Assembly (NCBI GenBank): GCA_031841125.1
Contig: CM063112.1
Location: 64,161,722 to 64,225,721 of the forward strand
Direction of reading: 5' to 3'
DNA: 64,000 nucleotides
Origin: Acanthococcus lagerstroemiae
Taxonomy: Eukaryota; Arthropoda; Insecta; Hemiptera; Eriococcidae
Part shown: positions 14,301 to 23,372 of the stretch, piece by piece
Numbering within the stretch: the stretch's first letter is position 1
Layout of the letters: the number at the start of each line of letters is the position of its first letter
The notes under the pieces: generated by a model
The model's input: the letters and a program-made list of their open reading frames with translations, nothing else
What the model was told of the DNA's origin: nothing
Databases searched by the model: none
Translations under genes and position numbers: made by a program

Positions 14301-16198
14301 AACCAGACGACTTTTTCGAAAGGAACATTTTCATAGGTTGGCAAACATATTAACGACATTTCGGAAGTGTATAATCCATACACGACCTCGTATCCTCTTC
14401 GATATCGAATTACCTTTTAAATCAACTTACGTGGTCGATTCATTCGTTCGTGGATTACTCGGGCGTCCCATCTTCCTAGAAACGGTTTCGAAAAATCCCG
14501 TAGACGCGCCGATTAACTCGTTTTCTACAAGGCGGCGAGGGACAGCATAAATGACAGAAAATTAATGTACCGGAGGTCGTATAAGAAAAGATTTTGTTCG
14601 CTAATGTAAACCTTTCACGTTTCATACACCCAGGGCTCCACACTGTTAACTGTCAACTGAAATGCTGCAGAAAAGTAAACTGATGCCGAAGCGGGTTTAA
14701 AAATAGTTTCAAGTAATCACCTCGATATAGTATCGATAAAATTAGCAAACAATGATAATCACCGGCAATCAACAAGCCGGCAAGCACGGCCCTGTGAATT
14801 TTCAGAAAGTGCATATTTTTTACCAAACCCAACATATTTTTATACTGGAAAACGGGTCATGCATATCCTCCTCCTCCTCCATCCAAAAATAATATCGATA
14901 TCTACGCAAACTGCATACAATATGAAAATAATGATAAAGCAATTTAGTATTTACATAACTCGACTAACGAATCTTTTCACGTGTAAAGGGCTATTAAATT
15001 ATTGCTGGCTGATATAGGGAAACTTTAGGAGCCATTGAGCTTTACCTTTTTTCATCTCTTTCAACTCCTTCTATTTTCTTCACGAGAGTTTTCTCTTTAC
15101 GTTTTCGTTTCCAAACCAGAATTTTAAATAAAACCCGAAAAATATATGTACGCAACAAATTGACAAAAATGTTACTGATTCCTCTGTAAAGATTGTGGCA
15201 CAGCCTGCTTCAGCTGATGGTGCTGACAACTCTTCTTTTTCGCCTAATGTTTAGTTAATACATACGGTAACTACCACGAGTGAAATGGAAGAGATCTTCC
15301 ACAACATAAAATTAATTTAGTTAAATTTTTCTTTCAGGAATGGCTGGTGCTATATTTGACAGCAGTATTCAAACGCCGATGATTCGAGGTCATCTCAAAA
15401 GAGACTTAAAGTAACTATATCTCTCATTCAAAACGACTTATCGAGCAGGATATTTTTTCAAATTCGCATTCTCAATATCGACTATCGTGTTTCTGTTCTG
15501 CAGTATCGAATCAATTACTAGAATGCTGGAGATATTCGGTCCTATGGGCGTAGTGCTGGATTCGCGAGCCGGCGACATCAGCGTCGCTTGTTTAAGCGAC
15601 CTAAAATTCGAAGCCGGTCCAACTGGCGCGGTAAATATCCCGACCTGATAAATTTTTCACGTTCTCGCTCACTGTATCATCAAGTATAGATAAAGTAAAG
15701 ACGAAAATGTTCGGTGCGTGGCAGTAAATTTTTGAAGTGTGCACGCTCGAACACGCGCAAAAAATAACAGACGTGAACGCAACAAATTAGAAAACATCAA
15801 AGACGCACGACGAGAGTCATAAAAAGCCGGATAAACCATTACAACTTGGAGTGATATAGATTTCATTGAACAAAAATATTGTAAACTTTCGCATCACGTT
15901 CTTCACCTTCGCTGATAAGCATGCAGCTATTGTAGTATAAGATTCAGGAATGTACGTAGTAGATAGTAGATACATGTATACAGACTATTTCTTACTAACG
16001 CTTTTGTGTATCTCGCAGATAAGATTGGACGGTTCGAAGGTGTATCTGTCACGAATACCGATAGCTTCCGTCCAGAATAAATCTCGATCCGAGAAATCCG
16101 GAAACCATACGGTCTACCAGGCTTGTATTTGCGACAACGGCAGGCTTTTCCTTTCACCGGCCGATGGCGAATGCGTTTCCGATAAAGAATGTCAATGA
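2311..16198 (+). CDS. Scgdelta: Gamma/delta/zeta-sarcoglycan family gene, 8 coding exons
   Basis: Sarcoglycans are single-pass type II proteins of the dystrophin-glycoprotein complex at the muscle sarcolemma. The coding parts join as 2311-2319, 2892-2950, 6928-7114, 11967-12156, 13659-13778, 15338-15410, 15504-15630 and 16019-16198. All introns are GT-AG, every phase matches, and the total is 945 nt, or 314 residues; insect and vertebrate delta-sarcoglycans are about 290-320. Visible marks are an acidic/basic cytoplasmic tail, the family signature IGIYGWRKRCL (46-56), one membrane span (about 56-78), a beta-rich extracellular region, sequons at N130, N150 and N284, and a C-terminal cluster C291, C293, C307, C313. 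The usual ESPTR motif is diverged to ESITR. Flies have a single gamma/delta-type gene, hence the symbol. Family identity is very sure; the first two exons are less sure than the other six. Confidence 0.93.
2892..2950 (+). CDS. Scgdelta: Sarcoglycan coding exon 2 (cytoplasmic tail)
   Basis: A long pyrimidine tract (about 2827-2889) leads to the acceptor at 2890-2891. The exon is 59 nt and ends at the donor GTACGT at 2951. Entered in phase 0 it encodes SHQTEEWIKMLPSSSREIA plus the first two bases of a glycine codon, which exon 3 completes. It supplies residues 4-23, a hydrophilic cytoplasmic stretch. An ATG at 2909 lies in another frame and does not join exon 3 from this donor. Confidence 0.6.
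3722..3762 (+). repeat. (AAT)n and (AAAT)n microsatellite
   Basis: AATAATAATAATAATAAT followed by AAATAAATAAATAAA. Confidence 0.9.
3884..4411. mobile_element. Non-autonomous DNA transposon with iterated CCAAAACGGCCTC motif
   Basis: The ends are inverted repeats of about 32 bp with one or two mismatches, beginning TGAGGAGCGAT. The core TTCCAAAACGGCCTCT also recurs in direct orientation at about 4055-4071 and 4180-4198, so the motif occurs four times in 528 bp. No transposase frame is present. The flanks do not give a convincing target duplication. Confidence 0.8.
4604..4888. mobile_element. Possible small DNA element with G-run termini
   Basis: GCCGACTTGGC followed by T- and G-runs near 4605-4636 is mirrored by C-run, ATATTTTCCATAAGTCGGC near 4853-4882. 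The inverted ends are short and interrupted by homopolymers, so the call is tentative. Confidence 0.35.
6555..6903. mobile_element. MITE with GGGCCGTCCA termini abutting sarcoglycan exon 3
   Basis: The left end (GGGCCGTCCACATGCTACGT at 6555) and the reverse complement of the right end (GGGATCGTCCATATTACGTA, ending at 6903) match over about 25 bp. Internal copies of GATTACGTAATC and C/T-rich blocks recur. A related fragment is at 58.14-58.24 kb. No transposase is encoded, so it is non-autonomous. I see no clear target duplication. Confidence 0.75.
6928..7114 (+). CDS. Scgdelta: Sarcoglycan exon 3 (tail, signature and membrane span)
   Basis: The acceptor TTTTTTCAG ends at 6927 and the donor GTAAGT starts at 7115. 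The exon carries residues 24-85: an acidic LEDD patch, the basic run ARRRQRDPVK, the family signature IGIYGWRKRCL, then a span of about 22 hydrophobic residues ending at WFMEVMQF. The positive residues before the span fit an inside N-terminus. The exon enters in phase 2 and leaves in phase 0. A MITE ends 24 bp upstream at 6903, so the branch point region lies close to or inside transposon sequence. Confidence 0.93.
7662..7684 (+). repeat. Poly(A) run of 23
   Basis: Uninterrupted A run in sarcoglycan intron 3. It could be the tail of an insertion on the plus strand, but no matching duplication was found. Confidence 0.9.
7748..8283 (+). mobile_element. Possible retro-insertion ending in a poly(A) run
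   Basis: This GC-rich block differs from its surroundings, starts next to the hairpin AAGGGGACGCCCCCTT and ends in about ten A residues. AAATGTATT is present at 7739-7747 and again at 8284-8292, consistent with a target duplication. It contains a short GAA run near 8027-8043 and no recognisable protein. It could be a LINE 3' end, a SINE or a processed transcript. Confidence 0.45.
8453..8713 (-). pseudogene. FLYWCH-type zinc-finger fragment
   Basis: The 86-residue frame contains RFRFHCKPLADSVQRWACID followed by KKCKA and later THNHEP. This is the FLYWCH pattern (W-x-C-x4-C, then H-x-H), a DNA-binding module common in MULE-type transposons and some host proteins. There are no flanking domains and no splice sites that extend it, so it is most likely a transposon remnant. 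It lies in sarcoglycan intron 3, just downstream of an RT relic on the same strand. Confidence 0.55.
9030..9720 (-). pseudogene. Non-LTR retrotransposon reverse transcriptase relic
   Basis: Reading the minus strand from about 9720 downward, the frames (with several shifts and stops) resemble the linker between endonuclease and RT of CR1/Jockey-like LINEs. Then comes an RT block near 9150-9040 with NMKKMFDIIHQPKLLNKLEA and ILEWFKSY. This matches the RT motif 'LD--KAFD-V-H--LL-KL', with the first aspartate lost. It is an old, inactive copy in intron 3 of the sarcoglycan gene. Confidence 0.65.
11967..12156 (+). CDS. Scgdelta: Sarcoglycan exon 4 (start of extracellular domain)
   Basis: The acceptor GGTTTCAG ends at 11966 and the donor GTAAGT starts at 12157. 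The exon encodes residues 86-148 and the first base of codon 149. It begins with DGIGSLKIVKGG, matching the conserved stretch just outside the membrane in delta-sarcoglycans. It then has the RLGRPLSF region and a sequon NLS at 130, which matches the position of the conserved NVT/NIT glycosylation stretch of the family. It enters in phase 0 and leaves in phase 1. Confidence 0.93.
13659..13778 (+). CDS. Scgdelta: Sarcoglycan exon 5 (extracellular beta region)
   Basis: The acceptor TTCTCAG ends at 13658 and the donor GTACAG starts at 13779. It encodes the end of K149, residues 150-188 and the first base of G189. The stretch GETLFTANKKEIVFGSREVR corresponds to the family's conserved 'G-LLFSAD-EV-VGAE-LRV' segment. 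A sequon N-N-S starts at 150. It enters in phase 1 and leaves in phase 1. The frame opens upstream of the acceptor by chance. Confidence 0.92.
15338..15410 (+). CDS. Scgdelta: Sarcoglycan exon 6 (short extracellular exon)
   Basis: The acceptor TTCTTTCAG ends at 15337 and the donor GTAACT starts at 15411. The 73-nt exon encodes MAGAIFDSSIQTPMIRGHL and the next few residues, 189-212. It matches the family segment 'G-AVF--SI-TP-VRA'. It enters in phase 1 and leaves in phase 2. It is too short to be found as an open frame and is supported by the flanking splice sites and the family alignment. Confidence 0.9.
15504..15630 (+). CDS. Scgdelta: Sarcoglycan exon 7 (diverged ESPTR region)
   Basis: The acceptor GTTCTGCAG ends at 15503 and the donor GTAAAT starts at 15631. 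It encodes residues 213-255. The start, NIESITRMLEIFGPMGV, replaces the family's very conserved LESPTR-L---APKGV. The following SRAGDISVACLSDLKFEA matches the known 'AGN--A-C---L-L-S' stretch. It enters in phase 2 and leaves in phase 0. The intron before it is only 93 bp. Confidence 0.92.
16019..16198 (+). CDS. Scgdelta: Sarcoglycan exon 8 (cysteine cluster and stop)
   Basis: The acceptor TATCTCGCAG ends at 16018, and the reading frame runs to TGA at 16196-16198. It encodes residues 256-314. It begins IRLDGSKVYLSRIP, matching 'I-LD---I-LP-LP', and ends with the cysteine cluster ACICDNGRLFLSP followed by two more cysteines. This cluster, which resembles half of an EGF repeat, is the hallmark of the gamma/delta/zeta-sarcoglycan C-terminus. 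A sequon NHT is at 284. Confidence 0.95.
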   Translation: MRLDGSKVYLSRIPIASVQNKSRSEKSGNHTVYQACICDNGRLFLSPADGECVSDKECQ

Positions 16199-17057
16199 AA
16201 ACGGAGGATCTACGGCGAGACGAGAGGCCTATATGCGGCAGCCCGATTTCGCACATCCTGGCATCACTGGGTCCGCATGCGTGGTATTTGAGATAATAGG
16301 ATTATTGAAAACATCGCTAAAATTCGGCTGACTCGGGCTCGAACATGGAGAAGTTGAACACGAATCAATCTCGCTGGCTGTAATTTATCGCCGCATCTTG
16401 CGCATAGATCATGAGAAGTTGCCTGATTTCTACGCTGCAGGCGTAGAAGCTAAATGCAGAACTGGCGCTGGTACAGAATATGCGTCGGTGATACGAAATC
16501 GCGTTGGCATTTCTAATGACTTCTGACGATTTTACCGTACAAGTTATAGGACCCGCACGATTTTGACATCAGTAGGAAATTCTAAAGTCGTCGCAATCAC
16601 AACCTGAACATCGTTTTCAGGATAGTACAGCGTGTAATCGGCTTATCAACACAACCGAGCCCAGAAAGTCATTTGCAGTTCAACTCGATTACGAGCCGAA
16701 ACCAATGCAGTCGATTAATTCCAGTTCTAACTCTAACCAAAATACGAAATATACATCTCGCTCTCGCTTCCAAATATGTATTTTACTCGCGATTATTAAC
16801 CGAACTTCGTACTCTCTTTGCTCATTCCAATCAAATCGCAGGATATACGTCCAAAACCGCAACGAAAACTGCATACAGCCCTACTACAGATTACAGACTC
16901 GATGTGTCGACACAATACTCGTTATATTCTTTTACTTATAAGCGACATTCGTGCTATTTCTACATACTTATCTACGAACGCGTGTTATATAAAATGAGTT
17001 TGAAAAAATTACCCCTTTCAAATGTATACGAGCCTTTTGTATACCCAGAATAATAAA
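16199..17057 (+). other. Probable sarcoglycan 3' UTR ending at AATAAA
   Basis: After the stop codon there is no further coding evidence. The first AATAAA on the plus strand is at 17052-17057, giving a 3' UTR of about 860-880 nt. The open frames at 16.67-17.05 kb on both strands have no recognisable content and lie in this presumed UTR. The poly(A) site itself is inferred. Confidence 0.5.
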
Positions 17058-17118
17058 TTGTAGTTGTTGGTCTTTCTCGTACGAGTTGAAATTATTTTTT
17101 ATAATTACGAGGCGCGAC

Positions 17119-17135
17119 AATGGTACAGAATACCT
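17119..17135 (+). repeat. Left target-site duplication of the SINE
   Basis: AATGGTACAGAATACCT, identical to 17357-17373. Confidence 0.9.
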
Positions 17136-17356
17136 GTGGGGGTCTGGTTGGCCGAGTGAATAGCGCGCTGGTCTCGGAATTCGGAGGTCCCGAGTTCGAG
17201 TCCACGTAGCAACTCGCTACAATTCGACCAAGGCCGTTTTTTCGGCAAGAAGCGAAGAGGGCTAAGTCAGCCCTAACAGCCTCCCCGACGTCTCTGAGGT
17301 AATGCTCGAAAGGGTGGATTCCAGGGCTCGGGTTGAGAGTAAAATTAGAAAAGGAG
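17136..17356 (+). mobile_element. tRNA-derived SINE with perfect 17-bp target duplication
   Basis: The head (about 17141-17206) is tRNA-like, with an A box TGGCCGAGTGAATAG near 17148 and a B box GAGTTCGAGTCC near 17192. An unrelated body follows and ends in GAGAGTAAAATTAGAAAAGG. The element is flanked by identical 17-bp copies of AATGGTACAGAATACCT at 17119-17135 and 17357-17373. This is the signature of target-primed insertion, and the perfect duplication suggests a recent event. It is not a functional tRNA: the acceptor stem is not maintained. Confidence 0.9.
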
Positions 17357-17373
17357 AATGGTACAGAATACCT
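17357..17373 (+). repeat. Right target-site duplication of the SINE
   Basis: AATGGTACAGAATACCT, identical to 17119-17135. Confidence 0.9.
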
Positions 17374-20300
17374 ACAGACTGTTAGCGCTTGATACAGAAT
17401 TTTTCATTGAACAAACAACCAACAGAGAAAAATGTTGACTGATTCTGCCGAATCAAAAATATTATTTTCGTAAACTGAAGAATTCGGCTCTACCTTCGGG
17501 GTGAAGAATTTCATCAACTGGTCGCATCCTCGCACATCTGTTTGAAGTACTCAGATCCACCTAGTAGCTAGTCTAGGATCCGGCTACTGCAAACGTGCTC
17601 TATTATGGGCCGTACCAGTTCAGAATAGGTTTTAGCCCATAAATTACCTATCTCTGTACGCCAAAATTAGGAAAGGCATTTTTCGCACCGAACCTTGTAA
17701 ATTTAGCTGTCTAATAGTTAATACATGTCCCTTAAAAATTGTTTCAAAAAAGTTCGAAATGCCCGATAATTGTCCTCTGTCTTCGAAGAAAGTTCATGTA
17801 CTTGGTGACTATTTCTGGGAATCTGAAAACTTTACGACAAAAATCATCGGATCCGCAAACACGTACGAGCATCAATTAATTCAGACCGACGAATTAATTT
17901 GGTACAACTTACGACCGGTCCTGTCCAATTACGCGGGGCACTGGCAAAAATAGGGTAACGACGACAACGACGTCTAAGGAAGCATTTAAAACGCAAATTA
18001 AAAAACGTATAATACCTCGCAATAGTATACGTGAAACAACGGTTTATGTGAAACAAATGAGAGGAACAGAGCCGCTCGTTTGTAAATTTTCTCTTCTACT
18101 CTTGTGTCCTCTTTAATCTTCTTATATACTCGCGCAAAGTCGTCCTTCTTATCGTCATCATCGTCTTCTTCGTCCCTGCAGAGCCCGAGCATACAACGTG
18201 CACCGTCTTTGCAAATATTTTTAAGAATTTCACGCCAGCTCGAGCGTACCGCCCGCATTCGTAATTACGAGCATTATTTCATTTCTGCGCCCGGGAGATT
18301 TACTTTGATTGCAGCGTCCCGAGACTCGATTTTGAATGAAGATTTGACATCGAATAAAACTGTACAACAATGACGCGATTTAAAATTTAATATGGGCGGT
18401 TTTACGAAGTCAACTCGAACGTACACACGTCTGGAATATGAACGGAGTTTTAGGTACGATCTGGTGGGAATTAACGAGCTGCGATGAGAATGAGTCCTTG
18501 CCGCGATATGATGATTACGCAGACGTTTTAAAATTCAAACGAAGCCTTCCTTTTGAGATTACCGACAGATTTTGGAGACTAAAATATCCAATTCATTTAA
18601 TGATGCGATCGTACAGTGCTATTCATTCGTATCCTCAGAAGCCCAAAAGTGAGCGGACGGAAGGGAAAATTTTGAAATTTAGCCCGGGTCGAATTCGAAC
18701 CAGAATCTTCGATGATTCTCGCTGAAGAATACAACAGAATCTTGATCAAATTTTCCCTATCGTTAATGACTTCGCGGAGGAAGACCCGGAGACTTCTATA
18801 TAAATCTAGAAGTTCGTCAAGTTTTACACTTTTGAAATACCACAATTTGAACTTTTTCGGATAGTTCTGATTCTTAATTCAGGATCCATTACCACAGGCG
18901 ATGGTAGAAAAAGCTCGGACGAAATCGTTTCTCTCCCTGTAAAAACCCTCAAAACCATTCAGAATAATGTCATTCACAAAGCAAATTTTTCGCCCTGCTA
19001 AATAATCGAGCATATACTTCGGCTGAAATGTTCGGGCTTAATTGTACACTTCATAACACTTGACTTCAACGTAATACCTCTGAACCATGGCATTGTCTAT
19101 CTAAAAGTGATTTATTTTACCAAGCTCCGAATGTTAAAACGCAATCCGTGGGATTTTGTTAACTTCAAAGCAAATATTGTCAGTTTAATGTTTGGTAACT
19201 GAATAATACCAATGCGAGTTCGTTTCAAGTTAACGTTTCATAAATACATAATTATAATAATAAGAGGAGAGGCTAGACAAAATTTCGAAAAATGTTTCAG
19301 AATGAGACTTCAAATATTGTACTATAAACACAGAGTAGTTGATTGGGCCCTCAGTAAGGAAAAAATGCTTCAAGAAAAAGAGTACAAATCTCGTCGAAGA
19401 ACAGATGGAAGAAAACAGAAAAAGAAGAAAGGGACGAAAAAACGAAAGAAAGCAAAAGATTTTTGGGATTGAGCGCTTCTTGATGATTCGACTAAGGGCG
19501 GATTTCACTCGAGCCTGAAAATGCCTTGAAGTTTTAATAAGTATTAAACTCGCGGATGATTTTAAAAAGTCTCAAACAAGTCTTAAACGTCCTGAAGAAT
19601 CTTAAACGAAACTGGTAATCTTGGTTTTAATGCTTGTAAAACGAATCTGGAAGATGAGTCGTAATGAGTCACAACGAATCATATAGAAGTCTTGAAGAGT
19701 CTCCCAGAATTTTAAACTAGTGCAGCCGAGTTCTAACCGGAGGGGGAAAGGCTCAAATACTCCGAGACGCTCAGCATGAAGGAATGGTCGGGGAAAATGA
19801 GATGAAAACAGGAAAATGAGAGAGCAAAGGGAATAAAATGAGAGAAGAAAGAAAAAACGAACAAAAAGAGTATTCTCTAGATGATGGAATATGGGGAGGG
19901 AGAAAGGGCTTTTTAATGATTTGCCTCGAGGGGGGAGGTATTTCAGGGAAAACCAGAACTGCTATCAGCATTGCTTCAAATAACAAGAAAAACTGAAGTC
20001 GAACGAATTATTGAATATATTATTGAACAAACCATCCAACATTCGACCGGTTTTGGGTAAGTACACGATTCGTGCCTCCTAATTAAGTATCTATCAAACA
20101 ATTTACTTCGAATGATAACATACAAGTATGCAGGCCTTTTTTTGTCACTTCTTTTTTGGGGGCACGCTAATTAATTTTGTATTTGGATAATCAAATTCTT
20201 TCATTTTTTCAGTTTTTATGGCAATTTTTTGATATTTTCGAAATTTCCTTTGAAAAGCCCTGCAAATATGTATATTATTTGTAACATCTGGGTTGTAAAA

Positions 20301-20975
20301 TCAGAATATTACGAGTATAGTATAGGACAGTGAAATGGGTGAAATGGGAGACAGTTTCACTCTAATTATGACATCCGGAGCTACCAATCACGTGGATGTG
20401 GATAGCAACGACCAAAATAAGATGAGCTATATCGAACTCGTTATGTACGACGTTACCGTCGTCCATCTGATAAATTAAAACGATCTCTATATAGAAAACG
20501 GCATTGGGATGCCTAGCATAAACCGCCTGCATTTCGTAGATAGCGGGTTGCCCGACTTCTCGCTCCGAAAATTACATCTCGTCGTGTTTCCTCGTGCAAT
20601 ATATCTGGATGTAAGGTATCGTACCTTGCTTTCTTTCTCCCCATCTCTAACCATTTCTTCTTCGCTGGTGGTGTCGCGGTACCTTGCCGTACACGACGCG
20701 GGAAAACGAAGGGAAAAAAAGAAAAGAAGGAAAAAAAAAGGAAAAATAGAAACGGGTCTCTATACATACTTCCGTTTGAGAGTCAGAGTTTCCTTTCTTT
20801 CTCTCTCTCTCTGTCCCTCTTTCTCTATTTTTGTCGGGTGAAATTGCCGCGCATTTTGCACGATATATGACGGATATACACGTGTTGCCTTCACGTCCAC
20901 GCCACCGCCAAAAGTACTCTGTATTTCGACGATAAAACTTCCAAATGTTTTCAAATTCTTTTTTATTCGTTTAGA
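17374..20975. other. No gene seen
   Basis: Intergenic sequence after the sarcoglycan gene. Contents are a TC-rich microsatellite-like patch near 18.14 kb, the degenerate array at 19.52 kb, and purine-rich stretches near 19.4 and 20.7 kb that create lysine/arginine-rich chance frames. Confidence 0.55.
19520..19720 (+). repeat. Degenerate AGTCTTAA-rich array, locus 1
   Basis: The motif (A/G)AGTCTTAAA with variants recurs every 10-20 bp (AAAGTCTCAAAC, AAGTCTTAAACG, AGAATCTTAAACG, AGTCTTGAAGAGTCTCC). The period is irregular. Similar arrays lie at 23.57, 47.22 and 50.63 kb. Confidence 0.55.
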
Positions 20976-20981
20976 CGACTT

Positions 20982-20988
20982 TATATAC
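20982..20988 (+). promoter_or_regulatory. TATA-like box before a candidate secreted-protein gene
   Basis: The sequence TTATATACC lies about 40 bp upstream of the ATG at 21023. The spacing leaves room for a start site near 21010. Its value depends on the gene model at 21023-21700. Confidence 0.3.
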
Positions 20989-21022
20989 CGCTTTCCTCAA
21001 CTGGCCTCGAGTTCCGCGCGGC

Positions 21023-21700
21023 ATGGATAAAATGGTTTCAACTTTTCTTCTATTTTTTCTCCTCCTGAGCTCCGCTCGTGGTACGCGACTCCAAATTGAA
21101 CTATATCCTTCAGTCTATTACAGCTACGTGTTGACTTCCAGATTTATGCCTTTCGATGTATCTTGTCGATTTAGAATCGTTTTTCAGCGCCGTCCGTAGA
21201 TAAAATCTCAATTTAACCGATGTTCGTGTATCGAACTCGCATTCTGACACGAAGTATACTCGATGACTATACTACTATAAGCTCAATAGCCAACTAAGCC
21301 GACGGACTCGATTTTCATTTTTGGAAATGGCTCACCCACGAGCGAAAGTAACCGGAAAACGAATCTACGAACAGTTTACCCTACTCGCATGGCCTCTAAA
21401 TTAAATAGAAACTCGATACACTCAGATTCTGACCTCCCATTATCTGATTGTGAATTTGCGATTTCATACCTTACTGACACACCCGACACCAGTATCACGT
21501 CGAACTTCTTCAAAACATCGAAAAAATATCGTAGCATCCAATTCTCTAATCGAAAGGCGCAGATCCTTGAAGTCGGTAATAATGAAAAATTGCACGTGAG
21601 ACGTGCGTTGAAAATTGTTATAAATTTTACTTGTTGTATACCGCCACGTAGTAACTACGAGTGTCTTTTGAGGAGGACGAGGTCATTTGGGGAAAGGTAA
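21023..21700 (+). CDS. Speculative two-exon gene for a small secreted protein
   Basis: Exon 1 (21023-21080) encodes MDKMVSTFLLFFLLLSSAR, a textbook signal peptide: a lysine, a hydrophobic core and a small-residue cleavage site. It ends in phase 1 at GTACGC, as signal-peptide exons often do. An acceptor CTCAG at 21421-21425 opens an exon in the matching phase that runs to TAA at 21698-21700. The product would be 110 residues, with cysteines at 28, 89, 90 and 99, a sequon at N86 and dibasic RR at 78-79 and 102-103. AATAAA follows at 21889. I do not recognise the family. The acceptor's pyrimidine tract is weak and a pyrimidine-rich stretch can mimic a signal peptide, so this may be chance. Confidence 0.3.
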
Positions 21701-21888
21701 CATTAAACCTCCGAATCCCAGTACACGAGCGAAAGAATTGCTCTACTCGATATTTGCATCCGAAATATATGGATAATTGTGAGAGAGAAGCGCGGATTAT
21801 GAATAGTCAAATATGAGTGGATAACAAATGTATAAATGTGTTGTAAGTTCATTTTAGTTCAAGATTAAATGCTAACCTAAACTTAAGT

Positions 21889-21894
21889 AATAAA
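21889..21894 (+). promoter_or_regulatory. AATAAA downstream of the candidate secreted-protein gene
   Basis: A canonical poly(A) signal 189 bp after the stop codon of the 21023-21700 model. It supports that model only weakly, since AATAAA is frequent in AT-rich DNA. Confidence 0.25.
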
Positions 21895-22528
21895 CCGCCT
21901 GAATCTGATTTTTTAATTCGAAATGAAGAAATGGAATTTTGTCACCCCAGTGGGTAATATCCCCCTTCCCGGCGTATCGGGCACGACAGCACATAAAAGA
22001 ATCCTCTAAAATAGAAATTTTGATAGTAACTCGTTCAGGCTCACTTTTAATATGTTCAGATTCTGTGAAAACTCTTCAATAATCTCGTTTGAAGACATCA
22101 AAACACTTCATAACTCGTCAAGTGTCAGCCATTCCTTCAGGCTCTATTGAGACTCAATGCGATTCATAAAACGATCTATATAGAGATGATCCAATAATCT
22201 ACCCTCGCTACTTATTCGGAAAAAGCCGAGGTCAATCACTTCCGCAGCTTTTCATGTTCGATGAGATTCAGAAAAAGAAGACATTTTTTCTAAATCAACA
22301 AAACAGAAAATTTTCCAGTTTGATTATTTTCTCGAGTTGTCATTCGACCCACTATGTACAAAAAGAAGAGGAATTTCGAATTGTTCTGTAGATTTGTATG
22401 AACAGGATTTCGAATGAAATGTGTCTAAAGATACTTCGTCTCACTATTGGAAATCCCCAAGCTGATGAACACCCTGTATCCTCTTTAACGGAATACGAAT
22501 TTTTTGAACCCGTTCATACCTCAAAGAA

Positions 22529-23372
22529 GTTATCGGGAGAGGCGCGAGACGGCAACAGCGATCGATCCCGGCGGCAGACGCGACGACGACGACGGCGTAA
22601 TTATAGTCCGTTCCAGATAAGAGTATCAAAAACTCTGAGACAGACCACAGACTAATACGTTCACGAGTTCAATTTTGCAACCAATCACGTATCACTTCCT
22701 GAGAACGTGCGCTGCGTCTTTAACGTGTTCAGTGTGAATTTCTTACTTCCCTTTTCGCCTGTGATGCCGCCATGTCTATGGGTTTTTGATACTCTTATCT
22801 GGAACGGACTATAGCCGTTTCGCGCCGATCGCCCTGGTTCCGCAAATGATGAAGAGCTGAAGCGGATGGAACCAGGTGTCGTCGAACTTTGTTTCGGCCA
22901 TCATGAAAAGGAAGATGCAGACGGAGTGGTCAAGGTAAAGGGCCGACGAACCAAGCTCGGCCTACACCATCGAACAGGACAACTCTGTACCATCCTAGAA
23001 AAGCTGCTGCAGCTGCTGCGGACCCCCCCCCCGCCCGTCAAGGCTCCCGCGCCGTCACCACCTGCCTGCGTCGCCACACGTACCAAGACGAGGAGGCGAG
23101 GGGTGAGTGAAGAGGAAGCGCGCCCGGCTGTGAGGGACCTGAATTCCAGACTAGTGCTCGGGGAGCGCGAATCTCGGTCGGTAGGGAACCCCACGGTGGC
23201 CCTTGCAGAACGCGCGCACCGGAAGTGGCACGGCAAAATGGGGACTCGGGCCGGCCTCAAAGCGTCCCTCCGGCCACTGATGCGATACTCGAAAGAGTAG
23301 TTTCCGGAGCCGGGGGTGCGGTGTCTTAGGGGCCACTTTGGCATGCGTATATCACCATACGTCCCACCACAC
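22529..23372 (-). mobile_element. GC-rich insertion with 14-bp target duplication, unknown family
   Basis: The 14-mer CATACCTCAAAGAA occurs at 22515-22528 and again at 23373-23386, bracketing this 844-bp block. On the minus strand its first ~280 bp (from 23372 down) match a second copy at 55338-55668 that starts at the same point. A 208-bp MITE has since inserted into it. A 147-residue open frame (minus 22901-23344) shows no domain I recognise. The 13-14 bp duplications point to a target-primed retroelement; no poly(A) tail is visible. Confidence 0.7.
22604..22811. mobile_element. Tc1/mariner-type MITE, perfect 30-bp inverted termini, TA duplication
   Basis: The left terminus starts TAGTCCGTTCCAGATAAGAG at 22604, and the right terminus is its exact reverse complement for 30 bp, ending at 22811. 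TA flanks both sides (22602-22603 and 22812-22813). The 208-bp element has no coding capacity. It is inserted inside the larger element at 22529-23372. Confidence 0.88.

Noticed and set aside
17141..17215. Possible tRNA gene
   Set aside because: The A and B boxes are present but the acceptor stem does not pair, and the sequence continues into a SINE body flanked by a target duplication.
22866..23344. 144- and 147-residue frames on both strands
   Set aside because: They belong to the repeated mobile element; the reading frame is not kept in the second copy at 55.3-55.7 kb.
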